DNA of 64,000 bases, from NCBI RefSeq assembly GCF_029581275.1, contig NZ_CP120742.1, forward strand, positions 1,524,501-1,588,500. The letters run 5' to 3'. Under the pieces are notes generated by a model. That model was not told the origin of the DNA, did no database searches, and saw only the letters and a list, made by a program, of their open reading frames with translations. The stretch is from Micromonospora sp. WMMD1155 (GTDB lineage: Bacteria; Actinomycetota; Actinomycetes; Mycobacteriales; Micromonosporaceae). Both the position numbers and the translations under genes were made by a program. Each line of letters starts with the position of its first letter. Position 1 is the first letter of the stretch. Of the stretch, positions 37,746-45,768 are shown in pieces.

Positions 37746-38339
37746 TCAGCCGATCCGGAAACCGAGCAACTGCGCGATGACGACGGCCTGCTCGACGTCG
37801 ACGATGGCGCCGGCCCGTTCGACCACCGTCGGGTCGAGCGCGGTGAGATCACTGCCCCTCAGGTCGGCCCCGCCGAGCCGCACGTTGAGCAGTTGCGCGC
37901 CGGACAGGTCGACGCCGGTGACGGTGGCGCCGGTCAGGTTGGCGCGGGTCAGGTCCACCTCCCGCATCCGCACCCCGGTCAGCCGGACGCCTCGCAGGTC
38001 GGCACCGGGCAACGCCACGAACGACCAGTCACCGCCGTCGACTGTCAACGGGCGCAGGTCGCACTCGGCGAAGGTGCTGCCGACCAGTTTGCAGCCGGTG
38101 AACTCGGCCTCGAAGAAGTTGCACCGGCGGAAGACGCAACGGGTGAAGGCCGAGTCGACATGTCGGGACGCGTTGAACCGGACGTTGCCGAACGTGCACC
38201 CGGTGAAGACCGCTCCCCGGCTCACCGCCTCGGTCAGGTCGACGTCGAAGAACTCGCAACCCACGAAGTGCCGGTCGGTCAACTCCTCGGCGTACCAGTC
38301 CTCGTTGCGGAAGGTCACGTCCTCGGTCGACTCCGGCAT
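37746..38339 (-). CDS. pentapeptide-repeat protein
   Basis: 197 aa. About 25 tandem A(D/N)LXX-like units, e.g. FVGCEFFDVDLTEAV, FTGCTFGNVRF, VDLTRANLTGATVTGVDLSG and GGADLRGSDL, predict a right-handed quadrilateral beta-helix. A short helical C-terminus (VEQAVVIAQLLGFRIG) caps it, as in MfpA/Qnr proteins that mimic DNA and bind DNA gyrase, giving fluoroquinolone tolerance. Such a role is possible, not proven. TAGCCT at 38346-38351 lies six bases before the ATG (leaderless). Divergent from the serine hydrolase gene. Confidence 0.9.
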   Translation of the reverse strand: MPESTEDVTFRNEDWYAEELTDRHFVGCEFFDVDLTEAVSRGAVFTGCTFGNVRFNASRHVDSAFTRCVFRRCNFFEAEFTGCKLVGSTFAECDLRPLTVDGGDWSFVALPGADLRGVRLTGVRMREVDLTRANLTGATVTGVDLSGAQLLNVRLGGADLRGSDLTALDPTVVERAGAIVDVEQAVVIAQLLGFRIG

Positions 38340-38345
38340 CCGGCC

Positions 38346-38430
38346 AGGCTAGTGGTCACCGGCGACGATCGGCTGCCGGCCCGACAGGTGTCGGCCCCCC
38401 TTCCGGTCCGGCCGTACCGGCGAGTAGGTT
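38346..38430. promoter_or_regulatory. divergent leaderless promoters, pentapeptide and serine hydrolase genes
   Basis: Minus strand TAGCCT (38346-38351), six bases before the ATG at 38339. Plus strand TAGGTT (38425-38430), seven bases before the GTG at 38438. Neither gene has a ribosome-binding site. Confidence 0.5.
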
Positions 38431-38437
38431 CGGCGGC

Positions 38438-39670
38438 GTGAGTGTGGCCCGAGGCAAGGACCCGGATCAGATCGGTTTCGACCCGGCGCGGTTGGCGCGG
38501 ATCGACGAGCACTTCGGCCGGTACGTGGACGACGGCCGACTGGCCGGTTGGCAGGTCGTGGTCACCCGCCGCGGCGAGGTGGCGCACTCCTCGACGTGCG
38601 GGCTGCGGGACCGGGAGTCGGGCGCGCCGGTCGAGGCGGACACGCTCTGGCGGATCTACTCGATGACCAAGCCGGTCACCTCGGTCGCGGCGATGATGCT
38701 CTGGGAGGAGGGTCGGTTCGAGCTGACCGACGAGATCAGCCGCTGGCTCCCCGAGTTCGCCGACCTGCGGGTCTACTCCAAGGGGTCGGTGCTCAAGCCG
38801 TACACGGTGCCGGCGACCGAGCCGATCCGGGTCTGGCACCTGCTCACCCACACGGCCGGCCTGACGTACGGCTTCATGCAGACCTCGGTGGTCGACGGCC
38901 TGTACCGGGCCGCCGGCTACGACCTGTACCCGCCGGCGGACGTCGACCTGGCCGGCGCCTGCGCGGTCTTCGGCGAGCTGCCGCTGCTGTTCCAGCCCGG
39001 TTCCGCCTGGGGCTACTCGGTCGCCACCGACGTGCTCGGTCGGCTCGTCGAGGTGATCTCCGGGCAGAGCCTCGACGCGTTCTTCGCCGACCGGATCTTC
39101 GGCCCGCTGGGCATGACCGACACCCGTTGGTGGGTGGACGGCGACGAGGCCGACCGGATGGCCGCGCTCTACGTACCGGACCCGCGTAGCGGGAAGGCCG
39201 TCCGCTACGACAGCCTCGGCGCACTCGCGTTCCGCAAGCCCGCCCTGCTGTCCGGTGGAGGCGGTCTGATCTCCAGCGCCGCCGACTACCACCGCTTCAC
39301 CCAACTCCTGCTGCGCGGCGGTGAACTGGACCGCGTCCGCCTGCTCGGGCCCCGCACGGTGCGGTTCATGACCCGTAACCACCTGCCCGGCGGGCAGGAC
39401 CTGGGCACCCTGTCCACCGGCGGCTTCGCCGAGACGACCCTGGACGGGATCGGCTTCGGCCTCGGCTTCGCCGTCGTCGAGGACCCGATCCCCAGCCGGG
39501 TGCCGAGCAGCGTCGGCGAGTACTACTGGGGCGGGGTGGCCAGCACCGCGTTCTGGGTGGACCCGGCCGAGGAGATCACCGCGCTGCTGTTCACCCAGCT
39601 GATGCCGTCGAGCACCTACCCGCTCCGCTCACAGCTGCGCCAGCTCGTCTACGCGGCGCTGACCGACTGA
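38438..39670 (+). CDS. beta-lactamase-family serine hydrolase
   Basis: 410 aa, class C/esterase EstB-like fold. The nucleophile motif S-x-x-K is in IYSMTKPVTSVAA near 76-79; the Tyr-x-Asn equivalent is YSV in WGYSVATDVLGRL near 195, so the asparagine is replaced by Val, as in esterases. A KTG-equivalent is in GGVASTAFWV near 367. No signal peptide, so it is probably a cytosolic esterase or D-aminopeptidase-like enzyme rather than a resistance enzyme. The start is GTG, leaderless. The gene converges on a PPOX-type gene 17 bases away. Confidence 0.88.
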   Translation: MSVARGKDPDQIGFDPARLARIDEHFGRYVDDGRLAGWQVVVTRRGEVAHSSTCGLRDRESGAPVEADTLWRIYSMTKPVTSVAAMMLWEEGRFELTDEISRWLPEFADLRVYSKGSVLKPYTVPATEPIRVWHLLTHTAGLTYGFMQTSVVDGLYRAAGYDLYPPADVDLAGACAVFGELPLLFQPGSAWGYSVATDVLGRLVEVISGQSLDAFFADRIFGPLGMTDTRWWVDGDEADRMAALYVPDPRSGKAVRYDSLGALAFRKPALLSGGGGLISSAADYHRFTQLLLRGGELDRVRLLGPRTVRFMTRNHLPGGQDLGTLSTGGFAETTLDGIGFGLGFAVVEDPIPSRVPSSVGEYYWGGVASTAFWVDPAEEITALLFTQLMPSSTYPLRSQLRQLVYAALTD

Positions 39671-39686
39671 CGGCCGCGACTGCCGG

Positions 39687-40151
39687 TCAGTCGGCGAGGC
39701 GCGCGGGGAAGCCTCCGGTGGCGATCGGGCCCCACGCGTCGATGGTGACCCGGATCAGCGACTTCCCCTGGCGCACCATCGCCGCCCGGTAGTCGTCCCA
39801 GTCCGGGTGCTCGCCGGAGATGCTGCGGAAGTAGTCGACCAGCGGCTCCAGCGCCTCGGGCAGGTCGAGCACCTCGGCGGTGCCGTCGATCTGCACCCAG
39901 GGGCCGTTCCAGTCGTCGCTGAGCACGCACGCCGACACCCGGGGGTCGCGGCGGATGTTGGTCACCTTGGCCCGCTCGGGGTAGGTCGAGACGACCAGCC
40001 GGCCCTGCCCGTCGATGCCGGCGGAGACCGGGGAGGACTGCGGTCGCCCGTCGGCCCGGGTGGTCATCAGCACGACGCGGTGTCGCGGCCGGAGGAAGTC
40101 GAGCAGGTCGTCCCGGTCGACCCGGGTGTTCCGTGCGATGCTGCGCGCCAT
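39687..40151 (-). CDS. PPOX-class F420-dependent oxidoreductase
   Basis: 154 aa. Split-barrel FMN/F420-binding fold: VVLMTTRADGRPQSSPVSAGIDGQGRLVVSTYPERAKVTNIRRDPRVSACVLSDD is the usual core (given here as order, with RADGRP near 33 and SPV near 40), followed by GTAEVLDLPEA and a C-terminal PDWDDYRAAM. The family includes mycobacterial F420-dependent biliverdin and quinone reductases. The substrate is unknown. Start ATG at 40151 (agga 7 bases upstream). Confidence 0.88.
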   Translation of the reverse strand: MARSIARNTRVDRDDLLDFLRPRHRVVLMTTRADGRPQSSPVSAGIDGQGRLVVSTYPERAKVTNIRRDPRVSACVLSDDWNGPWVQIDGTAEVLDLPEALEPLVDYFRSISGEHPDWDDYRAAMVRQGKSLIRVTIDAWGPIATGGFPARLAD

Positions 40152-40193
40152 TCGTCGTTCCTACCAGGGCGCGCTGGCGGGGGCGGCGGCGGG

Positions 40194-40832
40194 TCAGCGC
40201 GGTCGGGCCGTGGAGCGGTGCACCGCCTGGGTGGGCACCCGGGGGCGGCCGGACGGGCGCCAGGCCCGCCCGTTGGCGTAGATCACCCGGAAGCCGAGGT
40301 ACGACGCCAGCGGCGCCCAGTGGGCGGAGCCCATCCGCAGCTCGGCGGCATTGTGTCGCTGGCCGTTGGCGAGCACGTCGAGGAGGACGGTCTCGAAGGC
40401 CGCCGATTCGACCCAGTCGACCTCCCGGGTGAAACCGCAGATCAGGGCGGCTCCGGTGACCTCGAGGAATTCGCGCAGCACGGCGTCGGAGGCGCGCAGG
40501 ACGGAGCAGCTGCCGAAGTAGAGCCGGCGGCCCTCGGCACGGCCGGCCATCAGGTCGGCGACCTCGTTCAGCTCCACGGACTGCCAGTCGGTGAGGCAGA
40601 GCCGGCTCGGCTCGCCGTGCATGGCGAAGAAGCCGACCCGGTGGTCTGCGTACTGCTTGAGCAGCCAGCGGTCCAGGAAGTAGAACAGCTCGTCCCGGGT
40701 CGCGGCGTCCTTGTGGATGAAGCGGATCTTGCCCAGCCGCTCCAGCAGCTCGAGGGTGGGCAGCACGGAGCCCCGCTCGTTGAGGTCGCGGTGCCATTGA
40801 CCCTCGACACAGAAGACGCCACCGCGTGCCAC
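40194..40832 (-). CDS. DUF6642-like protein with caspase/CHAT-like H/C dyad
   Basis: 212 aa from the GTG at 40832 (ggagg, five bases). I recognise no characterised family. VGFFAMHGEPSRL (H72-G73) and then YFGSCSVL (C109), with predicted strands before each, reproduce the His-Gly and Cys pattern of caspase-like and CHAT peptidases, and AALICGFTREVDW continues the strand order. The N-terminus, RGGVFCVEGQWHRDL, and the strand IRFIHKDAATRDEL resemble the first part of that fold. The C-terminus is Arg-rich and disordered. No TPR, NTPase or effector is attached. Confidence 0.6.
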   Translation of the reverse strand: MARGGVFCVEGQWHRDLNERGSVLPTLELLERLGKIRFIHKDAATRDELFYFLDRWLLKQYADHRVGFFAMHGEPSRLCLTDWQSVELNEVADLMAGRAEGRRLYFGSCSVLRASDAVLREFLEVTGAALICGFTREVDWVESAAFETVLLDVLANGQRHNAAELRMGSAHWAPLASYLGFRVIYANGRAWRPSGRPRVPTQAVHRSTARPR

Positions 40833-41136
40833 GTGCACCTCCGCCAGTCCGCCGCCCGGAGCTGACGTTACCGGCCACCACGGGCCAGGGAACATCACCC
40901 TCGGTGTGGCTGATTGCGACGTTCGGTGCGGTTGGCCGCAACAGCGCCGATCGGCGGTGAATGGCTGTTTCGCAAATCAGTCGAATTCACAGCCGATACC
41001 CAGGAGCAGCGATTTGTGAGGACGATTCTCGTTAATCGCCTCCAACCGTCTCGATCAGTGTCAGGGTGGAAATCGCGGGACTTCTTGGTCGATGCCCCGT
41101 AGCCACCCCAATCGCTCTCCTATCGGGAGGACTTCT
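40833..41136. other. non-coding gap upstream of the M15 peptidase gene
   Basis: 304 bases, locally AT-richer than its surroundings (about 40960-41070). I find no convincing small gene, no recognisable riboswitch core and no clear -35/-10 pair. It probably carries the promoter and a 5' leader for the secreted peptidase gene at 41137. Confidence 0.5.
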
Positions 41137-41925
41137 GTGCGCGTAAACACCTTGAAGCGTGCTGCCATCGCATTCGCCCTGGCACTGCCCGGGGCAGCGA
41201 TCGCCGCGGTGGTAGCCGCCCCGGCGGCACACGCGGACGGCTGCTACACGTGGAACCGCACCCTGAGCCAGGGGCGCTCCGGCGACGACGTCCGCCAGTT
41301 GCAGATCCGCGTCGCCGGGTGGGCCGGCTACCGGGACATCGTGGAGAACGACGGCCGCTACGGGCCGAAGACCGCCGCCGCGGTCAAACGGTTCCAACAG
41401 GCGTACGGGTTGCGCGCCGACGGCATCGCCGGCCCGCAGACCTACGCCAAGCTGTACCAGCTCCAGGACAACGACTGCACACCCGCGCACTTCAGCTACG
41501 GCGAGATGGACAACGGCTGCGGCGGCAGCGGATGGAGTGGCGGCCCGCTGTCCGCGGCGCAGACCAAGCAGAACGCGCTGCGCACGATGTGGAAGTTGGA
41601 GGCGCTCCGCAAGAGCCTCGGCGACAAGCCGCTCTACGTCTCCAGCGGCTTCCGCAGTCGCGGCTGCAACAACCAGGTCGGCGGCGCGTCGGACAGCCAG
41701 CACCTCTACGGCAACGCGGCCGACGTCACCTCACGGACGTCGTCGCTGTGCCAGGTCGCCCGTACCGCCCGTGACAACGGGTTCAGCGGGATCTACGGGC
41801 CGGGCTACCCCGACCACGACGACCACGTGCACGTCGACTCGCGTCGGGAGAACAACAGCGACCGCAGCTCGAACACGACGAGCTGGTCCGCGCCGGACTG
41901 CGGCATCGGAGCCGGCAACGACTGA
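41137..41925 (+). CDS. secreted M15 D-Ala-D-Ala carboxypeptidase with peptidoglycan-binding domain
   Basis: 262 aa from the GTG at 41137 (ggagg, six bases). Sec signal peptide RVNTLKRAAIAFALALPGAA with AHA cleavage near 35. Peptidoglycan-binding_1 domain (about 45-105): GDDVRQLQIRV, YGPKTAAAVKRFQQAYGLRADGIAGPQTY. The M15A zinc peptidase domain follows: SSGFRSRGCNN, SDSQHLYGNAAD (H and D ligands, near 190-197) and DHDDHVHVD (catalytic and zinc His near 230). It trims the terminal D-Ala of peptidoglycan stems, like the Streptomyces albus G enzyme. A strong terminator follows. Confidence 0.92.
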   Translation: MRVNTLKRAAIAFALALPGAAIAAVVAAPAAHADGCYTWNRTLSQGRSGDDVRQLQIRVAGWAGYRDIVENDGRYGPKTAAAVKRFQQAYGLRADGIAGPQTYAKLYQLQDNDCTPAHFSYGEMDNGCGGSGWSGGPLSAAQTKQNALRTMWKLEALRKSLGDKPLYVSSGFRSRGCNNQVGGASDSQHLYGNAADVTSRTSSLCQVARTARDNGFSGIYGPGYPDHDDHVHVDSRRENNSDRSSNTTSWSAPDCGIGAGND

Positions 41926-41945
41926 GCCGACGGTCGGAGCGACGC

Positions 41946-41981
41946 CGGCCCGACGCGGAGGGGAATCTCCGCGTCGGGCCG
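41946..41981. terminator. terminator after the M15 peptidase gene
   Basis: cggcccgacgcggag (41946-41960) and its exact complement (41967-41981) flank a six-base loop. It sits between convergent stops at 41925 and 42023, so it can serve both. Confidence 0.85.
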
Positions 41982-42022
41982 ACGTCGTGTCGGCCTCGGG
42001 TCCGCGAGCGGAGGGGTAGCGC

Positions 42023-42511
42023 TCAGCTCGCCCGGGGCCAGCGCGGCGCGGTGACGGGGGCAGTCACCGGCCGGCCGGCAGCGGTGGGCCGTACACCCGG
42101 AGGCACGGCCCGCGCGGCCTGCTGCCGCGCCGGCAACCCGCCGGTACGCCCGGCCGGTGCCGGGTAGCCGGTCGTCGGCGGCCGGCTACCGGCGGGACGC
42201 GCCGGGGACGGCCCGGTCGCCGTGAACGGGAAGGGTACGTGCACGAACGGGTTGCCGTGCCGGATCAACGCCTCGATCTGCCGCTCGTTGAGCCCGTGCG
42301 CCTCCAACACGCGCCGCCCCCACCGGTGCAGGCGGCACGGGTAGGAGGCACCGTCGTTGCGGCACAGCGGCCCGGTGGGCCACTCCTCAGCGGTGTGTAC
42401 GACCACCGCCCGGACCGCGAGCCGAACATCCTCCGGGGTCAGTGGTGCCGGCATTGGCACCTCACCCAGTACCTGGTCGATGGGATCCGTCGACTGCTCA
42501 CCAACTCGCAC
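42023..42511 (-). CDS. small protein with CRND-x5-CRLHRWG motif, paralogue B
   Basis: 162 aa from the GTG at 42511, which follows gggagg by six bases. Residues 22-90 match paralogue A: EDVRLAVRAVVVHTAEEW, LCRNDGASYPCRLHRWG (again C-x8-C), RVLEAHGLNERQIEALIRHGNP. The start differs, and a 65-residue Pro/Ala/Arg-rich C-terminal tail is unique to this copy. Similar core, different ends, and a 5.5-kb separation suggest an old duplication. Function unknown; metal binding or a redox pair is conceivable from the Cys/His core. Confidence 0.72.
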   Translation of the reverse strand: MRVGEQSTDPIDQVLGEVPMPAPLTPEDVRLAVRAVVVHTAEEWPTGPLCRNDGASYPCRLHRWGRRVLEAHGLNERQIEALIRHGNPFVHVPFPFTATGPSPARPAGSRPPTTGYPAPAGRTGGLPARQQAARAVPPGVRPTAAGRPVTAPVTAPRWPRAS

Positions 42512-42695
42512 GGCAGGCCTCCCGCAGCTCGGCAGCGGTACGGCGGACTCACCGCACCGACATCCTCGGCCATTGGTACGGGAGACGTCGGACGAAAGTT
42601 CAATCCTGGTACCGAATCGGATTCCTTGATGTCGGGGCATCTCCACGGCGGGACACCGCGACTTCAACGAAGCCGAGTCGATCGACCGGCCTGCG

Positions 42696-43460
42696 TCAGA
42701 CGAGACCGGCGTCGTGGACGAGCAGGGCCACCTGGACCCGGTTGTTGAGATCCAGGCGGGTCAGCAGCCGGGAGACGTACGCCTTCACCGTCGCCACACT
42801 CATGAACAACTCCCCCGCGATCTCCGCGTTGGTGTGCCCCCGCCCGAGTGCGACAGCCACCTGCCGCTCCCGCTCGCTGAGCCCGGCGAGTAACCGCAGC
42901 GCCCGCTCCCGACGTGGGTCGGGGCCGACCGGGCCGGGGGCGGCGGCGGTCACGTGGGCGATCAGCGTCCGGGTGACCGTCGGGGAGAGCGTCGCCTCGC
43001 CGGCCGCGACCCGGCGCACGGCGTGCACGATCTCCGCCGGCGGGGTGTCCTTCAGCAGGAAACCGGCCGCTCCGGCGCGCAGCGCTCGCAACACCTGCTC
43101 GTCGGCGTCGAAGGTGGTCAGCACCAGCACCTCCGGCGGGTGCGGCTGGGCGCGCAGCGCCTCGGTGGCGGTCAGCCCGTCGACCCGGGGCATCCGGATG
43201 TCCATCAGCACCACGTCCGGGGCGTACGCGGCGACGGCTGCGGGCACCTCGGCACCATCGGCCGCCTCGCCGACCACGGTCAGGTCCGGCAGGCCGCCGA
43301 GGATCATCGAGAGCCCGGCCCGGACCAGCGCGTCGTCGTCCACGATCAGCACGCGCACCGACGGCACCACCGATTCCGGCCCCGCCACACCGGAAGGCCC
43401 GGCCGCACCGGACGGCGCGTTCAGCTCGGCAGGCCCGGCCGCGCCGGACGGGCCGGTCAC
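42696..43460 (-). CDS. NarL/LuxR-family response regulator
   Basis: 254 aa. REC domain: VRVLIVDDDALVRAGLSM near 35, phosphoacceptor Asp in DVVLMDIRMPRVDGL near 85, Lys in FLLKDTPPAEI near 135. C-terminal LuxR helix-turn-helix LSERERQVAVALGRGHTNAEIAGELFMSVATVKAYVSRLL. The first about 33 residues are Gly-Pro-Ser-Ala-rich repeats; a GTG just before VPSVRV is an alternative start that would drop them. It is paired with the histidine kinase upstream, 28 bases apart. It probably controls the divergent ABC transporter. Confidence 0.93.
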   Translation of the reverse strand: MTGPSGAAGPAELNAPSGAAGPSGVAGPESVVPSVRVLIVDDDALVRAGLSMILGGLPDLTVVGEAADGAEVPAAVAAYAPDVVLMDIRMPRVDGLTATEALRAQPHPPEVLVLTTFDADEQVLRALRAGAAGFLLKDTPPAEIVHAVRRVAAGEATLSPTVTRTLIAHVTAAAPGPVGPDPRRERALRLLAGLSERERQVAVALGRGHTNAEIAGELFMSVATVKAYVSRLLTRLDLNNRVQVALLVHDAGLV

Positions 43461-43488
43461 CGCTCACCGGCCGGGAGGAGCAGGCCGG

Positions 43489-44739
43489 TCACGCCGGCCA
43501 CGGCAGCCAGGCCGCCAGCCGGAAGTCACCGCTGTCGTCTCGACCGTAGGCGAGCCGACCACCGGCCAGGGTGACCCGTTCGCTGATCCCGACGAGGCCG
43601 GTGCCCGCACCCGGCAGCGTGCCGCCGGCCGGCGCTCCGACCGGCCACCGGTTGCCGATCGCCACGGTCAGGCCGTCGCCCGGACCGCCGGCCACGTCCA
43701 CGGTCACCGCCGCCCCGGCCGCGTGTTTGCGGGCGTTGGTCAACCCCTCCTGCACGATCCGGTACGCGGCCCGGCCCAGCGCCGCCGGCACCTTCTCCGG
43801 CTCGGCGACGCTGTCGCTGACGTTGACCCGTACCCCGGCCGACCGCGACTCGGCGATCAGGGCCGGCAGGTCGGCGAGGGTCGGCTGGGGAGGCTCCGGG
43901 CCTTCGTCGCCACCGCCCTCGGCCCGGAGCACCCCGATGACCTCGCGCAGGTCCTGCAGGGCGGCGTGGGCGCTGCCCCGGATCACCCCGGCGGCGCGGG
44001 CCACCTCGTCGGCCGGCGCGTCCGGGCGGAACTCCAGCGCACCGGCGTGCAGGCTGAGCAGCGAGATCCGGTGGGCGAGCACGTCGTGCATCTCCCGGGC
44101 GATCCGGGTGCGTTCGAGGTGGCGGGCCTGGGCGACCCGGAGCTGCTGCTCCGCCTCGGCCCGTTCGGCCCGCTCCCGTAGCGACACGATCAACTGCCGT
44201 CGGGCCCGGACGAACATCCCCCAGGCCAGCACGGCGAGAGTGATCACCACACCCCAGGTCACGGTGAGCCAGTACGACATCGCCGGATCCGGACGTGCCC
44301 AACTGAAGACCAGGTTGGTGACGAGCCCGGCGCCGGTGACCGCGATCGCGACGGCGGTCCGGCGATGCACCACCACGGTGAAGTAGAAGATCAGCAGCGG
44401 GATGGCGGCGGCCATCGAGAACATGCTCAGCGGCAGGGTGGCCACCGCCAGCCCGAGGGGCCACCGCCGACGCACCCAGAGCAGCCCGCAGCAGACCAGC
44501 CCGAGCACCGTGTCGACGCTGAGCATCCAGTCGTGCGGCAGCGGGAGCGCCATCTCCGGGGCGGGCGACAGGGCGTCGGCGGTGGCGAACCCCACCCAGA
44601 GCAGCCCGATCAGGAACGCGAGGCCGTCCACCACCCAGTCCCGGGTGGTGCGGCGGGGCCGGGCCCGCACCCGCTCGGGCGGCACCACCAGCTCCCCCGG
44701 CAGCAGCCAGGGGTGCTCCGGAACGGCGAGGGTGCTCAC
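43489..44739 (-). CDS. sensor histidine kinase (HisKA_3 type)
   Basis: 416 aa. About five N-terminal transmembrane helices (residues 30-165) without a large extracellular loop, as in intramembrane-sensing kinases. Then HisKA_3 with phospho-His in REMHDVLAHRISLLSLHAG near 215, HATPase with LTNARKHAAGAAV near 335 and GTGLVGISERVTLAGG near 385. The start is a leaderless GTG (TAGCAT, six bases upstream). Its partner is the regulator at 42696. It is divergent from an ABC transporter, which suggests a drug- or peptide-sensing module. Confidence 0.94.
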   Translation of the reverse strand: MSTLAVPEHPWLLPGELVVPPERVRARPRRTTRDWVVDGLAFLIGLLWVGFATADALSPAPEMALPLPHDWMLSVDTVLGLVCCGLLWVRRRWPLGLAVATLPLSMFSMAAAIPLLIFYFTVVVHRRTAVAIAVTGAGLVTNLVFSWARPDPAMSYWLTVTWGVVITLAVLAWGMFVRARRQLIVSLRERAERAEAEQQLRVAQARHLERTRIAREMHDVLAHRISLLSLHAGALEFRPDAPADEVARAAGVIRGSAHAALQDLREVIGVLRAEGGGDEGPEPPQPTLADLPALIAESRSAGVRVNVSDSVAEPEKVPAALGRAAYRIVQEGLTNARKHAAGAAVTVDVAGGPGDGLTVAIGNRWPVGAPAGGTLPGAGTGLVGISERVTLAGGRLAYGRDDSGDFRLAAWLPWPA

Positions 44740-44745
44740 CCGCCC

Positions 44746-44813
44746 ATGCTAGGCAGCATCGAGGGCCGACAACCAGCTACCAAAGTCGAGACCCGCCGGT
44801 CGACCAAGGTCGA
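44746..44813. promoter_or_regulatory. leaderless HK promoter and direct-repeat operator between HK and ABC genes
   Basis: TAGCAT (44746-44751, minus strand) is the -10 of the kinase gene. On the plus strand the decamer ccaaagtcga (44780-44789) recurs as ccaaggtcga at 44804-44813, 24 bases apart, i.e. about two helical turns. Such spaced direct repeats fit a NarL-type regulator binding before the ABC operon. Confidence 0.5.
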
Positions 44814-44871
44814 CGCGGCACCGACCGGTGGCCGCAGCGGATGGCCGGGCGGCCCCGGCACGCTCGGCGAC

Positions 44872-45768
44872 ATGATCGTCGTAGAGAACCTCACCAAGCG
44901 ATACGGGCCACACCCGGCCGTGGACGACGTGTCGTTCCGGTGCGAGCCGGGCACCGTCACCGGTTTCCTCGGCCCGAACGGCGCCGGCAAGTCGACAACC
45001 ATGCGGATGATCTGCGGGCTCACCGCACCGACGGCCGGTCGCGCCACCGTCTCCGGGCACCCGTACCGGGAGCTGCCCAACCCGGGGCGGGAGGTGGGTG
45101 TGCTGTTGGACGCCTCCGCCCAGCACGCCGGGCGCACCGGCCGCGAGGCGTTGACGCTGTCCGCGTACACCATGGGTCTGGACAAGCGCGAGGTCGCCGC
45201 GAAGCTCGACCTGGTCGGGTTGAACGCGGTGGCCGCGAAACGGCGCGTCCGGGCGTACTCGTTGGGCATGCGGCAGCGGCTCGGGCTGGCGCAGGCGATG
45301 CTCGGCGACCCCCGGGTGTTGATCCTCGACGAGCCGGCCAACGGCCTGGACCCGGAGGGGATCTTCTGGATGCGCGGCCTGCTGCGCGACTTCGCCGACC
45401 GGGGCGGCACCGTGCTGCTCTCCTCCCACCTGCTGCGGGAGGTGGAGGCGGTCGCGGACCGGCTGGTGGTGATCGGGGGCGGCCGGATCGTGGCCCAGGG
45501 CGACAAGGACGAGCTGCTGGCCGGCGGCGGCACGGTGGTCCGGGCCCGCGACGGCGCGGCGCTGCGCCGGGCGCTGGACGCCGCCAACCTGACCGCGGCC
45601 GACAGCCCCGACGGGCTGCTCGTGCAGGCCGACGCCGAGGCGGTCGGCCAGGCCGCCGCCGACGCCGGCGTCGCGCTGGCCGAGCTGCGCCCCGCCGGCG
45701 GCGGCGGCCTCGAACAGCTCTTCCTCACCCTGACCGCCGGCGAATCCACCAAGGAGGCCGTCCGATGA
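44872..45768 (+). CDS. ABC transporter ATP-binding protein (CcmA type)
   Basis: 298 aa. Walker A GPNGAGKST near 37-45, Q-loop VGVLLDAS, signature YSLGMRQRLGLAQAM near 131, Walker B VLILDEPANGLDP near 150, and H-loop LLSSHLLREVE. The C-terminal 85 residues form an extra domain (DGAALRRALDAANL) as in lantibiotic/antimicrobial exporters. It pairs with the permease overlapping its stop. Expected to export or detoxify a membrane-active compound, regulated by the divergent two-component system. Confidence 0.93.
   Translation: MIVVENLTKRYGPHPAVDDVSFRCEPGTVTGFLGPNGAGKSTTMRMICGLTAPTAGRATVSGHPYRELPNPGREVGVLLDASAQHAGRTGREALTLSAYTMGLDKREVAAKLDLVGLNAVAAKRRVRAYSLGMRQRLGLAQAMLGDPRVLILDEPANGLDPEGIFWMRGLLRDFADRGGTVLLSSHLLREVEAVADRLVVIGGGRIVAQGDKDELLAGGGTVVRARDGAALRRALDAANLTAADSPDGLLVQADAEAVGQAAADAGVALAELRPAGGGGLEQLFLTLTAGESTKEAVR

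Noticed and set aside
40833..41136. c-di-AMP (ydaO-type) riboswitch before a secreted wall hydrolase
   Set aside because: Such leaders precede some actinobacterial wall hydrolase genes, but I cannot find the conserved core elements here.
32682..42511. A hidden defence island around the beta-family, CHAT-like and CRND genes
   Set aside because: The genes are not in one operon, no nuclease, NTPase, toxin or integrase lies among them, and ordinary metabolic genes separate them.
43380..43460. Ala/Gly/Pro/Ser-rich repeats at the start of the first response regulator as a functional domain
   Set aside because: It is short, low in complexity and may not be translated, since a GTG nearer the REC domain is available.
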